Shown piece by piece: positions 1 to 12,931 of a DNA stretch of 64,000 bases (position 1 is the first letter of the stretch; each line of letters opens with the position of its first letter). Made by a program: the position numbers and the translations under genes. Origin of the DNA: Rhizodiscina lignyota (Eukaryota; Ascomycota; Dothideomycetes; Aulographales; Rhizodiscinaceae); contig ML978134.1 in assembly GCA_010015805.1 (NCBI GenBank), positions 496,001 through 560,000 of the forward strand, written 5' to 3'. The notes under the pieces are model-generated. The model searched no databases, had not been told where the DNA came from, and saw only the letters and a program-made list of their open reading frames with translations.

Positions 1-208
1 GCGCACCTAGCAGATACGCCATCGCTGTAAATGAGCCTAGTAAACTTTTGCGCCCCCTCGATATGGCAAATTGGTATCATTCCATCGCCGCTCGTCGTGT
101 GGTTTGTCCAACCATGCAATGTGAATGCAACGCCTTCAAGCCCAAATCATGTGTGCCGCCGCATGTAACGCCGGAGTCGCCCGATGTAGTCAAACGCTGT
201 CGCTCTAC
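1..208. other. 3' flank of the Mago nashi gene
   Basis: This is downstream sequence of the minus-strand gene that ends at 209. A 67-codon plus-strand reading frame covers part of it but lies antisense to the gene and has no recognisable content. I see nothing else here. Confidence 0.4.
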
Positions 209-1019
209 TTAAATTGGCTTAATCTGCAACAGAAATGTCAGCTCTTGTGGCAGCGCATGCTGGATATGCCACAATCTACCTTGAAGTGGAGCGAGATCAG
301 CGAGAAGACCAACGCTTTCAGATCTTGAACCAAGTAATAGAAGACTCTGAGGCCCTCAGGATCTTCCGACTCCGAGACGTCTACTAAGGAGCCTATCTTC
401 GCGGTCTGCACAGTGTGAGCTATGCCCCTCTATGCTGTTTCGTCTCTGACGTACCTCGAAGTTGATGTGATCGTTGCCCAAACGAATTTCAAGCTCCTGC
501 CGTCCGTCCTTATTCTTCTGGGGCCAGCGCGCGTCATCTTCCCTGCCAAAGTGTTAAGGTTCGTGTAGGTGTCAGGTCTGGGTTGAGGAGCCGTACTTCA
601 TAATCTCGCTGTCTTTGACGATACGCCTGATCTCAGATATCATGAGAGAGCTAACGCACACTGTTCAAGGTGATGGTAAGCTTCGTATTCCGCTCAACTC
701 AACACACACGAGCGTAGAAGTGGCGGACATACTCTCTTTGCGAATTAGGGTGTCATTGCGGTAGTTTGAGTTGTTCGCGTAGCGCAACGATGCACTTCGG
801 CCGTCTCCAAGAACCCGGACATCGAATTCTGAAGGATAGTTAGTGAGATAAGCCTCTATAGAGTAGCTGTTGCTGAATTGATCCTACCCAGGAATTCGTG
901 TCCATGACGTCCAGAGTGTCCTGAGCTATGATTTACGCGTTAGTTTTACTGGCATTAGAATTTGAAGTGCTGCCTCACTAGTATCGAAGGTAGAACTCGT
1001 TATTTGCGGTGGTCGACAT
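209..1019 (-). CDS. MAGO: Mago nashi homologue, exon junction complex core subunit
   Basis: Mago nashi pairs with Y14 in the exon junction complex that marks spliced mRNAs in the nucleus. The gene is split into seven exons, so no single reading frame reveals it: complement of 979-1019, 888-925, 733-828, 597-660, 455-542, 280-405 and 209-223. All junctions follow GT-AG and keep phase, giving 155 residues against about 146 in animals. Family blocks are visible in order: [19 protein letters not shown] at the N terminus, [17 protein letters not shown] in the middle, then [36 protein letters not shown], and the terminal SLHFKIKPI. The last exon is 15 nt and encodes only IKPI plus the stop. The start ATG at 1019 is the only one that fits the family N terminus. 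The identification follows from the protein blocks and is firm; the exact junctions are my own by-eye calls. Confidence 0.93.
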
Positions 1020-1411
1020 GTTGACTGTTGTTGAAAGGTCGAGGCTATCTCGAGCTGGCCTTGAAGTTGTATGCAATTGCGGGACGTATTTGAAGTTCTG
1101 CCGGCTTTCACCGCCTTCCAGCACACCCTGGAGCGTCAACTTGTCCTGAAGAGGGATTTCAGAGAAGAGCGCGTTAAATGTCCAAATCTTACGCACCAAG
1201 TAATTATAACGTACAATTTTATTGCCTTCTCTAGCTGACAATGGCAGGCTTCCAAATGTTGCCATGAATCTTGAACAACGCAGCTTTCCCACTCCGAAGT
1301 CATACCGCATTCCAGAAAGCTGAGCACCACGGTGGAGACTCAGCATACACCTTCTTCGAGCGAAATCCCGTTCAAACCACCTTCCAATCCTTCCTCTGAA
1401 TCTCTTACAAG
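1020..1411. promoter_or_regulatory. Shared upstream region of divergent MAGO and SEC26
   Basis: These 392 bp separate two divergently oriented start codons, so they should hold both promoters. Short minus-strand frames cross it but only run into the first MAGO exon. I see no clear TATA box. Confidence 0.4.
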
Positions 1412-4400
1412 ATGGCGACCTTCCTAGATACGGCGTACAGCTTGGTCCACCAGGACAACACGGCGGACCAGCCTACGTTGCAGGAGCTGAAGACGCAACT
1501 CGAGAAGGGCACCGATGATTCCAAAGTCGAAACAATGAAGCGGATATTGACAATCATGCTCAATGGGGACCCTATGATTGGACTGCTCATGCACATTATC
1601 CGTTTTGTCATGCCGTCGAAGAGCAAGCCTCTGAAGAAGCTGTTGTACCTGTATTACGAGATATGTCCCAAGCTTGACAACAGCGGCAAATTGAGGCAGG
1701 AGTGGATCCTGGTTTGGTAAGTGCCTTCTGGGCTTCGATCAAAGTCTATTTTACACCTGATTTAATACGAATACAGCAATGGTATCCGATTAGACCTTCA
1801 ACATCCCAACGAATACGTTCGAGGCAACACTCTTCGCTTCCTCTGCAAGCTTCGAGAGGCAGAGTTGGTCGAGCCTCTCCTACAACCAGCGCGTCAGTGC
1901 CTCGAGCATCGCCATGCATACGTTCGAAAGAATGCTGTCTTTGCCATCGCATCCATCTATCAACATCTCGAGCAGCTCATCCCGGACGCCCCGGAGCTCC
2001 TTCAGAACTTTTTGGCAGAGGAGAACGATCATACTTGCAAACGCAATGCCTTTGCGGCGCTCATGTCGATCAGCCATGAAAAGGCGCTGGAATACTTGAG
2101 CGGAGTCTTCGATGGCATACCAAATGCGGACGAGCTCTTACAGCTGGCAGAGCTGGAATTCATAAGAAAAGACGCTGTGGCCAACCAACAAAACAAAGCT
2201 CGGTATTTACGACTGATCTTCGACTTGTTGGAAGCGAATACTGCTACAGTCGTCTACGAGGCCGCTTCATCCCTCACAACACTGACCAGCAATCCGGTAG
2301 CGGTCAAGGCTGCAGCTGCCAAGTTCATTGAGCTTAGTATCAAGGAGCCAGACAACAACGTCAAGCTTATCGTGCTCGAGAAAGTAGATCAGCTGAGGCA
2401 AAAGAACGAGGGCATTCTGGATGACCTTACCATGGAGATCCTACGTGTTCTTTCAAGTCCGGATATTGACGTCAGGCGGAAAGCTCTGTTGATTGTTCTG
2501 GAAATGGTGTCTAGTAAGAACGTTGAGGACGTGGTCATGCTACTGAAGAAGGAGCTCGCAAAGACTGTTGACGAAGAATACGAAAAGGTGCGCTTTCTCT
2601 CTAAGGCTGTATATTTCAAGAGTCCTAACTGCTGCAGAACAACGAGTATCGTTCGCTTCTCATACATGCGATACACCAATGCGCAATCAAGTTCTCCCAA
2701 GTCGCTTCCAGCGTTGTTGGCTCTCTCATGGATTTCATTGCCGATTTCTCCAGTGCTTCGGCCGTTGATGTCATCTCCTTTGTCAAAGAAGTTGTGGAGA
2801 AGTTTCCAGATCTTCGACCTTCCATTGTTGAGAGGCTTGTTTCTACCCTGAGCGAGGTTCGTGCTGGCAAGGTCTATCGTGGTGCTCTATGGATTGTTGG
2901 CGAATATTCCTTCGAAGCAAACGACATCCGGGAAGCTTGGAAACGCATCCGAGCTAGTCTTGGCGAGATACCCATTTTAGCTTCCGAACAGCGACTGCTG
3001 GAAGAGGTGCCGGATGAACAGGCGGAGTCGCATATCAAGGATCAAGTCAACGGACATGCTAAACCCTCTGGCTCACGGAAAGTCTTGGCAGATGGCACAT
3101 ACGCGACAGAGAGCGCATTGACAAGCCAAGCTGCTGTGAAGGCGAAGCTAGAAGCAGTGAAAGCAGCACAGAAGCCGCCACTTCGACAACTTATCTTGGA
3201 AGGAGACTATTACCTCGCGACGGTTCTTGCGTCCACTCTTACGAAACTTGTCATGCGTCACTCTGAGATCACCAAGGATACTGCAAGAACGAATTCATTG
3301 CGTGCCGAGGCCATGCTCATCATGATTTCTATCATCCGAGTTGGTCAGTCTCAGTTCGTCAAGGCTCCCATAGATGAGGACTCAGTCGACCGTATCATGT
3401 CTTGCGTACGCTCGCTTGCGGAGTTTGCACAGAAGAAAGATTTGGAAACGATTTTCTTGGACGACACACGACAGGCTTTCCGTGCAATGGTACAGGCTGA
3501 AGAGAAGAAGCGTGCAGCAAAGGAGGCCGTGGAGAAAGCCAAGTCCGCCATTCAAGTCGACGACGTGGTCTCTATCAGACAACTCGTCAAGAAAACGACT
3601 GTTGATGGTGCGGACGAATTTGACGTTGATCTTGAGAAGGCCACAGGCGGTGATGTGGCCTCTGAAGATCTCGCGTCGAAGCTCAGCAAGGTCGTCCAAC
3701 TCACTGGATTCTCAGATCCTGTGTATGCCGAGGCATACGTCAAAGTCCATCAATTCGACATTGTCCTGGATGTGCTACTGGTCAACCAGACTACCGAAAC
3801 ATTACAGAACCTGTCCGTTGAATTCGCTACTCTTGGCGACCTCAAAGTTGTCGAGCGTCCAACAACTCAAAACCTTGCCCCACACGATTTTCAGAACGTC
3901 CAGGCTACGATCAAAGTCTCATCGACGGACACTGGTGTCATCTTTGGCAATGTGGTCTATGATGGCCCTTCATCTACCGAGACCAACGTGGTCATTCTGA
4001 ACGATGTGCACGTTGATATCATGGACTACATCCAGCCGGCGACTTGCTCAGAGACCCAATTCCGAACCATGTGGACAGAATTCGAGTGGGAGAACAAGGT
4101 TAACATCAACAGCAAGGCGAAAAATCTGAGAGACTTCTTGAAGCAACTCATGCAGTCTACGAATATGAGCTGCTTGACACCCGAAGCAAGTTTACAAGGA
4201 GATTGTCAGTTCTTGAGCGCAAATCTATACGCGAGGAGCGTTTTTGGTAAGCCTGTGCCCTTCTGCACTGCATGCATGTGGACACGATGCTAACGTCATC
4301 CCAGGCGAGGATGCCTTGGCGAATTTGAGTATTGAGAAGGAAGGCGAGAACGGACCCATTACAGGATTCGTCAGAATAAGAAGCCGGTCTCAAGGTTTGG

Positions 4401-4450
4401 CTCTAAGCTTGGGCGCGCTGAAGGGGCTGAACAAGGCGACGTCTTCATGA
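1412..4450 (+). CDS. SEC26: Coatomer subunit beta (beta-COP)
   Basis: Beta-COP is a subunit of the COPI coat that drives Golgi-to-ER vesicle traffic. Four exons, 1412-1716, 1777-2587, 2638-4246 and 4305-4450, give 956 residues, the normal family length. The N-terminal half is an adaptin-like alpha-solenoid (for example [19 protein letters not shown], then [19 protein letters not shown] across the first intron, and [14 protein letters not shown]). The C-terminal part contains the coatomer beta appendage region ([20 protein letters not shown] and following). The last exon encodes the short tail ending in NKATSS. The start at 1412 sits at the beginning of the conserved N terminus with no upstream in-frame alternative. 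All introns are GT-AG with good branch sites. The call is secure from the conserved blocks. Confidence 0.95.
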
Positions 4451-5258
4451 TAGATGATATAATGTCGCAGCAGCGTCTACTGTTGTTGGTTCGAGGTGGT
4501 TCGGCGTTGTACAAGCGTTGCTGAGCATACTTGAGGGGTAGTAAAATGCGGTACTTGTGAAAGGTTTATCGGAATATCACCCTGCAGCGATGCAGCTGTT
4601 CTACTTGCTCTGGATTCTCAACTCTTCCGCGTGCCTCGTGTTGATTTGTGGAGTCGAATGTGCCTCGGCCGCACGCATTGAGCTTACGTAGACCCAGGGA
4701 CCTTAGGAGCAGCAAAGTCGGACACAGGGCCACTAAGGTCGATATAGGGAGACGTATGCGAGAAATCGCGGGAGCGGGAGTTGTTTTGCTTATTAGCCAA
4801 AAGCCAGCCTAGAACTCTTGCAATCCCCTCACCTTGCGCACGTAGAGCATATTTCCACCGTACGTAACAATTTCCATCGGACGTACCGCTGACATAAGTC
4901 CCCTCGTTTAAACTTGATAAAGTCTTCTGCAGACGGGGAGAGTAGCATTCAGCCAGTGGCCCATCCGGCCAGCGCCGGAGAAACATCCCTGAGTGGCATC
5001 GGCCATTTGTCTCCAAGACAGCTTCAGCTTTCCCAATTCCCATTAGTGAGTGAGCAAGCGCGCACCCGTCGACCGTCCCCCCCAGAAACCAAACCCACCC
5101 TTCCAGGAAGTCCAGTGTGCCAGAATGCTGGAGGCCGCCGGTACATGACTAGCTCCTACCAGGCCATCTACTTGAATTGCTTCACGTCGCCTGTCCTGCT
5201 CAGTCTCTCGTTGGCCCTGTGCGCGTCATGTGCCGCCGTGTACCTCAACTTCTTCAGC
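4451..5258. other. Intergenic region between SEC26 and the sphingoid kinase
   Basis: This holds the 3' end of SEC26 and the upstream region of the next gene. An in-frame extension upstream of the chosen kinase start exists (from 4914), but its translation is low-complexity and unlike the family, so I treat it as 5' UTR. Confidence 0.4.
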
Positions 5259-6938
5259 ATGGCGAACGGAAGTGAGAATTCGGAACGCGATCCGTTCGTT
5301 GACCCACCGGCAGCGGCCACGTCGGAGCAGGCGAGTGGTGATGCTACCGCGACACTGGCTTGTGGGAGGGATGTTGCGCTCACTCTGGGAAAGGAGGGTC
5401 TCATTATTATAGGTATACTCGTCGTAGCTCGCCCCCATTGTCTGGACTAACAGAGGAATATATAGATGAAAATCATACTACTGAAGCGCGGTTATGTGGT
5501 CTCATCCCCAAAAGTTCGTCTACTGCCCTTCCTCCGCGTTCGTCCGCATATATGTAGCTGTATACTCACAATCGCACCAGAGACCGTTCCCACTCGTTCG
5601 ATATCGTACTTTCATATCCTCTGGGCCGAGCAAGATGACTCCGACATCTTCATTCACTATGCCCAAGCGAAGAGCTCCTCCGTCCTCCGCGCCGCAACCC
5701 TCTCCTACCCACTTGAGAAGCCTTCATCGACAGACGTTCAGCCGTGGATCGAGCGCCTCCTTGACCGCGCGTACGGCTCTGCACAGCGCCGGAAGCGCAT
5801 CAAGGTGCTCGTAAACCCATTCGGTGGGAAAGGCGGTGCAGCACGATATTATACGCGAGACATTGAACCCATATTCGCAGCTGCACGATGCGAGATTGAC
5901 GTTGAGCGCACACAATTCAGTGGCCATGCGGTGGAGCTTGCGGAGCAGCTGGATCCAGACAAATGGGATGTAGTCGCGTGCTGCTCGGGCGACGGTGTGC
6001 CGCACGAAGTGTTCAATGGCTTGGCAAAGCAGAAGGATGCTCGCAAGGCATTGAGACAGATTGCGGTCGCGCAGATGCCGTGTGGCAGCGGCAATGCCAT
6101 GAGCATCAATCTAAATGGGACCACGAGCTGTAGCGTAGCAGCAGTATGCGTCGTCAAAGGATTGAGAAGGCCGCTTGATCTCGTGTCAATCACGCAGGGC
6201 GACAAACGCTTTTTCAGTTTCCTGTCGCAGTCTGTGGGCATTGTCGCAGAGAGCGACCTCGGGACAGACCATTTGCGGTGGATGGGCGACTTCCGGTTCA
6301 CATGGGGCTTCCTGGTCAGACTACTTGGCAAGACAGTGTACCCGTGCGACATCGCTGTCGCCATAGAGATTGCGGACAAGGCGGCGATTCGAGACGCATA
6401 CCATCGAGGAATTGAGGAGGCTGCGGCGCATTTACCTGCGAACCAAATCAACAACGACAACCTTCTGGAGAATGGACACGTGGCTGGTGCAGAAGATGAG
6501 ACCGACCTACCTCCCCTTCGATATGGTACAATTAAAGACCCTCTACCGGAAGGGTGGACGCTTGTCCCGCACGACACCATAGGAAATTTCTTCGCCGGGA
6601 ACATGGCGTATATGGCTGCGGACGCGAATTTCTTCTCAGCCTCGCTGCCATCGGATGGCTACCTTGATCTCATCCGGATCGATGGGCTCATCAAGAGGCG
6701 TCTCGCCCTCCAAATGCTGACGGCCGTGGAAAGCGGCAAGCTATTCGGCATGGATGCTGTCGATTACACGAAAATCAGTGGGTACAGGATCATCCCGAAG
6801 AGCAGAGAAGACGGGTACATCAGCATCGATGGGGAGAGAGTACCCTTTGAACAGTATCAGGCAGAGGTTCACAAGGGACTGGGGACGGTGCTGATGAGGG
6901 ATGTGAGCGGTGGTTATCAGGCCAAAGGTCCTTCGTAG
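5259..6938 (+). CDS. LCB4: Sphingoid long-chain-base kinase
   Basis: The enzyme phosphorylates sphingosine-type long-chain bases and so controls the balance of sphingolipid signals. Three exons, 5259-5412, 5466-5537 and 5581-6938, give 527 residues in phase. The diacylglycerol-kinase catalytic fold is clear: VNPFGGKGG at about 153-161, the nucleotide-binding SGDGVPHEVFNGL at about 211-223, and PCGSGNAM at about 244-251. The C-terminal lobe holds the DGYLDLIRID and ISIDGERVPFEQYQAEVHKG blocks typical of this family. The upstream exons supply the fungal N-terminal segment (LTLGKEGLIII, CGLIP, then YFHILWAE). The start at 5259 is chosen because it begins a sensible N terminus; 4914 is an in-frame alternative. 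The donor of the second intron (GTTCGT) is weak but the phase agrees. The LCB4 versus LCB5 assignment cannot be made from sequence alone. Confidence 0.88.
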
Positions 6939-8911
6939 AAAGAGGCAGTATTTGGATATACTGTTCTATTGTAGATTCACTGATACCCATATTAATAGAA
7001 AGGCTAGGGGAGGCGTTATTGACTCGAATAAATGTTTAACATTACCGTATCGATCTGTATTGCTTCTGGCATGTAAACTAGTAATTGCATGGTTTGATTT
7101 CCTCAACTCCCGTTCTCTTATTTCGGTCACTGTCCCGTCTAGGTATTCGTCGTCCAGTCATCTCGGACTTCGCAACATGAGAAATCTGTACAGAAATTTC
7201 TCTGCACCCATCAATCCAGTAGTATTCACGTGCAGTCTCCACGAGACCTCCATACCGAGTTCGGAGTGGAGTGCACATCATAAACACGGATTGATACCGA
7301 GAGTCAAGATAACCACGGGGCTTCTCACAATAGGGAGGTCGTAAGACATTTTCCAATTTTCACCGGCGGGACAAAGGTTCTGAACTACTGATGATGAAGA
7401 GCATCGTTGCCGACTCGCCGATGAAGGTGGTGGTGGAGATGATAGACAGGAACGAGGCGATGGATCAGGCAAGGCTTTGCGTTGACAGCTGAGCCTCAAA
7501 AACGACACAAACGACAACTGAGCAGACGACGGACTTCAAGATGCTGCGTCGAGGACAGAGGCGTCGCCGCGTCGAATGGGTTCAGCGGCACGTCAATCAT
7601 GCCGCCTTACGGCGCTTGGCAGATGATCTTATTATTGACCTCATATCAAAGCTCTCGACCATGACTCCGGACTTCGCAAACATGGGGCGATCTCGGACAA
7701 TTGCTGGGCCAATACGGAGTACTGCGAGAATATGCTGGTTGACGACGTCGGTGAATACAGTGGCAGTTCGGTGGAGAGTATCTTAGAGAGGTGAAGCACA
7801 CAAAACAAATAAAGAATGATGCTGTGGTTACTTGATGCTCCGTAAATGTACAGTCGTTACAAGGGTATGTTCAGCGGGATTCGGGGAAATGTGTACTAGG
7901 CTTGGCAGATGGAGAATCGACTTCCAGAGCATGTCATCAGCCTTCCACCGACGGACAAAGCCTCCAGGATCTGAGCAGACCTTCGAAGCAAAGTTGGGGA
8001 AATCCTTCGAAAGCAGTCTGTGGTGGCAGAGAGGGTCCGTCACGGCGATGAGTGGAGGCTTGGCATCATATTCTTAGCAAATGTCTCCGCTCCGAGGGCA
8101 CGACGTCGGCATTTCGAGGTGCACAAACCGCCGATGGCATCGCGTGAAATCTCCACAATTTCGTTTCACGACGGCGGACGAGAGCACTGCGCAAGACGTC
8201 GTCAGCCCCGCTGAGGAAAAGTGACGTGGTTCGCGTGCGGCCTCGACATCCCCTCCCATGGTCCATCTCATCTTCCCTCCCAGGTTCGGAGTCTACATCC
8301 GATCTGCCCTCTGAAACACAACGTCGGTGTTGGCGCGTCGTTTGAGAGGTTGCGCGCGCTGTGCTGCGGCTGCGCCCGGCTTCTTCCATGATGATGGCCT
8401 GCTTAGTCCCATAAGACGGTGCCGTGGTTGGCGAAGCTCAACTGCAAGTGCGGAGACCCGAAGGTATGTGAATAGGTCGGAGAGCAGAGGAACGCGTCAC
8501 CCACCACACGCCAGACTACACTTTAACGGCTTCTCTAAGCAGGATTGGGACATGATGAGCCTCGCCGGGCGGTTTTTTTGTTGCGTGAAACCAAAAAAAA
8601 AGTAGGGCACGCACTTGTCTTTGCGCTGTGGTGGAGCTTGGAGCACACGCGGGAAAAGCTTGACACTCAGCCTTCCGTGGTAATTGCATGGCTTGCGCAG
8701 CCCCTTCATCACCATCCAGTCTAGAGACGATTGTCGTCACCGGGAAAGCTAGTATAAGTATTCGCGCGGCCGCCCTTCCGGGAATTGTTTGTTCATCAAG
8801 GCCTCTCTCCTCCAGTCTACTGTTGTGCAATTCTCAACCACTACCAACCTAATCGTAATACTCCACCACAGCTGCACTTAATTTCCGATATCCACCTCTA
8901 AATCCGTCAAC
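6939..8911. other. Long intergenic region, no supported gene
   Basis: Nearly 2 kb lie between the kinase and the wall-protein gene. Several 60-107 codon frames occur on both strands but none shows recognisable content or consistent splicing. An arginine-rich plus-strand frame near 7541-7786 was examined and not accepted. The last 150 bp are the CT-rich 5' leader of the next gene. Confidence 0.35.
8753..8760 (+). promoter_or_regulatory. TATA-like box of the wall-protein gene
   Basis: The octamer TATAAGTA lies about 150 bp upstream of the start codon at 8912 and is followed by a pyrimidine-rich leader. This fits a strongly expressed fungal wall-protein gene. Position and motif are seen; the function is inferred. 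Confidence 0.3.
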
Positions 8912-9770
8912 ATGATGTACAACACCATTGCGGTTACTGCCGCTCTCTTCACTGCTGTCCTCGCGGTTCCCGCTCCGGATTCCGCGACCATCACCCCGGC
9001 ACCTTCAGCAACTGGCGGTTGGGGTGGAGCTGGTGGCTTCGGTGGATTCGGCCTGGACAGCTCTGACTTTTCATCTTGGACTTCCGCACATCCCTCCGAG
9101 GCGTCAGCCCTCTCCTCCTGGACCTCCGCCAACCCGTCCGCTGCGTCGTGGTACTCAAGCTACACCTCCGCCCACCCGTCGGACGGGTTCCCAACCTCGT
9201 GGCCTTCCGGCAGTAGCTGGGCCAGCGACTTCAGCAGCATCTGGGCCAGCGCAACCTCCGCTGGTGGCGCCTGGGGTGGACCTGGTGGATGGGGCTCGGG
9301 TGCGGGACCATGGGGTGCTGGTGGTCACGGTTGGGGACCATTTGGTTCAAGTGGTGCATGGACTACCGGTCCATGGTAAGTCACGAGCAACGATCATGTC
9401 CCCTCATTCAAACCATTCTAATGAGAACAACAGGACCGATTGGTGGGGCTCCGCAAGTGCCTCTGGAGGCTGCCCTGGTGAGAACTGGTCCGGATGGACG
9501 TCCGGTAGCTGGAGCACCAACGCACCCTGGACCACTTGGTCTGGCTGCTCTGCTTCCACAACGGCGACGAGCGTTGTCACCACGACCGTCTCCGGCCACG
9601 AGACAACGTCCACTAGCTTTGGCTTTCAGGTCGCTGAGGCTCAGACGTCTGGATCCACCGGTAGCGCTGCATCTGCCTCAGCATCGCCCACGACTGGCGC
9701 TGCGGGCAAGAAGGAGGTCGCCATGGGTGGTGCCGTCGTTGCCTTCATCGGTGCTGTCGCGTTGCTCTAG
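8912..9770 (+). CDS. Secreted Gly/Ser/Trp-rich protein, probably GPI-anchored wall protein
   Basis: Two exons, 8912-9375 and 9434-9770, give 266 residues. The N terminus is a signal peptide (hydrophobic residues 5-17, likely cut after VLAVPA). Three imperfect repeats built on SSWTSAHPSEAS follow at about residues 50-92, then a Gly/Trp-rich stretch, a second Trp/Ser segment with two cysteines, a Ser/Thr-rich part, and a C-terminal hydrophobic tail after TTGAAGKKEVA. That order of signal peptide, Ser/Thr-rich body and hydrophobic tail is typical of GPI-anchored fungal wall proteins. I do not recognise a catalytic domain. The intron shows GTAAGT and CAG with a CTAAT branch site and restores the phase. 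Function beyond a surface role is unknown. Confidence 0.82.
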
Positions 9771-12700
9771 ATGATTACGGAGACTGAAGAAGACTGAAGA
9801 TGAAAATCTGGCTCGAAATGCATTGTACGAAGCACTGAAGATGGCGAAATTGGGACGGTTACTTGACTGTTTGTCTAGTGGCGTTTGAGGATTTTGTGGA
9901 GCGGAGACTTTGGATTTCAACCTGCAAGAGGATCATGGATACGGCGTCATGAGTGAAGAGAAGATTGCTACCCCGACCTCTTATCATACTGTACTTAAAC
10001 ACGGATACCGGAAAGACTGCACATCGCATGTCGATCTTATGAGAACCCTGAGCTTCAAATAGAGTGCCCTGCCCCACACTGCCTGTGTTGTGTCACGCAT
10101 AAAATATACTTACAGAGGCTATATGATCTCCGACAGCCGTTGACAAGCCGATCACGGACCCCTAACGGCGTTTTAGCTTTTTGATCCATTGCGCATTTCG
10201 CCGCGTGCGCTACCGGCGGGAATGTCAGATGCAAGAACGTGCGAGGCGACAGGCCCGCCCATGTCAAGTTGGATCAGTCTAGAGTTTCTCCCCATGCTTA
10301 AGCCTCGCGAGATGCCAGCGTTGCAGGCGCACTTTTGCCAAAATGCCTGAGGGCCAGGAATCGGCGAAGATTAGCTTCGCTTCCGTTTAGGCACAACTTG
10401 CCCGGGCGAGCATAAGTGCGCCATGTATAGCACTCCCCTCCGGGTCGATCTCGCAGTTCAGCATGTCGCGCAGCAGCAGCTGGCAAGCTTCTGCCTGTCT
10501 TTAATTACGGCCAAGTTCCGGTGTGCTCTGGTAGCGTTGCATTCCTCGCTGCTGGGAGCGTTGGGACGCGCAAATCGCAATTTCTTTGTGCGCGCGCAAG
10601 GGCTTTTGAGACGCGCTGGTTACACAGCGTCGCGATGGTTGAACAGGCAAAAGCGAAAACGACATGCCCATGGGCAGAGCGGTGGAGCACATGATTGCGC
10701 CATCGCCGTCGATGCGTGTATCGATAGTGAGGGCGATTGGCAGACGCCAGTGCTCGAAACGATGCGTATGGGGTGTGGAACGCGCTTGGTGAAGGTGTAT
10801 CGATAAGTGTATAGACTATAGTTAGCGATGTCAACGGCGCGCGCCTCCGACCAGGAGGTGAAGAGCACGGCGACTGAACGGGCCGTTGGCGAGAGCCGTA
10901 GTTACCGCGACTAAGTTCTTGGAAGCATGGGCGGAGGAGTAAACTCCATAGCTTGTCGAGCACCGGCCGATTCAAACTTCGTTCCGTGCCTTCGTCGAAT
11001 TGTGCGAGTCAGGAGTCGCAATCTTGAGATCCTGGTGGCGGGTTCGCGAAATTGGGGTTGAGGCTCTGGGGAAGAAACTTGGTGGGCAAATGACAAGAAG
11101 GGCGATGCTTAGTCTCCGTTTGGAAACCAGGAAGTGAGAGCATGGGGGAGCTGGGCTTTTGGGACGGTTTGATACGTCGGCCAGAGATGGATTGGGAAGG
11201 TCTGCGTCCAGCTCGTCTGGCAGGCGTCAGAACTCTGATGCATCTTGCATATCCTGAAGGCCTCAGTGTGAGGTGAGAATACAGTAATGACAGCACAACT
11301 TGCTGCACGGTGCTTAGCCGAGCAAAGCCAGCTACTGGGTCAAGAGTTGGTGGAGTGTCCTCCGTACCAGTATGAGTATTGAAGGCTTCGAATCGAGCCG
11401 CCGTTCCCGTTCAACGCTCTTCTGGGCGCCATCCTGGGCGTTTTAGCCTGACCGGGGGCAACGACAAGCTGCATTTGAGATCAAGCATCAAGTTACGATG
11501 CACATCTTCCGTCGCGGACAAGCTTCATTCCGGAGGGCCATGTTCAAATTCTCCAGTCCAATTGCCCGTTCACGTTGATAGCGGAACAAGGCGGATAAGA
11601 TCGAGGTCAGATTCAGCTGTTCGCCTGGTGGTTGCGTTCGTGCAACCCTCTTGCTTCAGATTCTGCGGATTCCATTGACGTCCCGAGAAGCGGCCACCAC
11701 GCCGCCCTGCAATGGCTGACAACCAATGAATTGCCTGCAGGCTGAGTGTTGGAACCAAGGACGCCGCCGACGGATTGGATGGAGGGACGGCAGGCGTTTG
11801 AGGAGGCCTCGAGGCATCACGAGGCCCTCCATCAGACGTCGGGCAAGACAGCACCATGCTCGCGTAACGGCGCCGTTCTTGTGCCCGCCGCAATCTCTCG
11901 TGGCCGGTCATACTCATCTCGATGTCTCTCCCGGTTCCTGCGTGCTGTGCCTGACTTGCGCATGCGCTGGCTGCAGCACTGCTGCACGTCTTCTGCAATG
12001 CGCCTCTAGTGTCGTCAGTGCGCTGCTGCGCTGGCTGCTGCTGCGTGGTCGAGTGCTGGACTTCAGGGGTAAGTTTCTTCACCACTCCGCCGACCCTCAA
12101 ACCTGAGCAGCGAACGTCTGCCATGTTGCTTGCCCTCGCTCCCCACCTTTCCCTCGCCCTCCCATCCCTCCACCACACGCTGCATTCGGCGAAAGTGCCG
12201 GGCGAAGTTGTACGCCCCAAGCGCGGCGATGATGCAGCTTGGAGGGGTCGGCCCCGTGTCGAGCCTATCGTCAACTTTCTCCACACCCACACACCACATC
12301 GTCTGACCGACTCTCTTTCTCGGTGCGCAATGGCGTCGCTGCAGATGTCTGACTCTTGTCTCTCGTGCCTGGAGCTAATTCCAGTTCATGCCATGCCCGC
12401 CCGCCCACACCTCGACTAGCCTCAATCCGATCGATGCGCATGTGCCCTCCGCCTTCCGCTCTTAGCATCCATCGCTGTAAGACGTGTCTGTCTTATATCC
12501 GTATGCTGGCCCTCACCGCTCCCGAGCTTCTTAAGCACTCACTGTCTCTTCTGCTGTTCGAATATGGGAGGTGCATTCTGGCCACTCATGTCAATGTCAA
12601 TGTCATTCTGATTATTCTGCATATTCACTACGCCGCAGCCGTCGCCGCGTCCACCCCAGCTTTGCTCCCCACTCTCCCAGTGTTGCTTTTTCAGCCTCTC

Positions 12701-12931
12701 TGCGACGAAAATGCATTAGGAAGCCATTGGCGCCTACTCTTTGGTCCAGATGAGAGCATCTGGCCCTGAACGCTTTCTTAAACCGTTGATCACCCCGGAT
12801 CACCTCGTATTCGGCCGTCAAGCGCTCTCATATTTGTCTGCCGCAGTCTCCCTTTGAGAGGAAGGCCATTTCCACTGCCTTGTCAGGCACCTCGACACAT
12901 TTACACTCCTTTTCGACAACACCGATATGAG
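9771..12931. other. 3.2 kb region without a supported gene
   Basis: Frames of 60-240 codons occur on both strands, the longest on the minus strand at 11570-12292, but their translations are Arg/Ser/Pro-rich without recognisable domains, as expected from GC-rich non-coding DNA. Part of the right end is probably the 5' leader of the next gene. A non-coding RNA or an orphan gene cannot be excluded. Confidence 0.35.

Noticed and set aside
5849-6604. 251-codon minus-strand frame inside the sphingoid kinase gene
   Set aside because: Antisense shadow of a conserved coding exon.
7541-7786. Arginine-rich frame that could be a small gene
   Set aside because: No conserved content, and no splice pattern linking it to neighbouring frames.
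11570-12292. 240-codon minus-strand frame
   Set aside because: Arg/Ser/Pro-rich translation without domain content, in GC-rich DNA with open frames on both strands.
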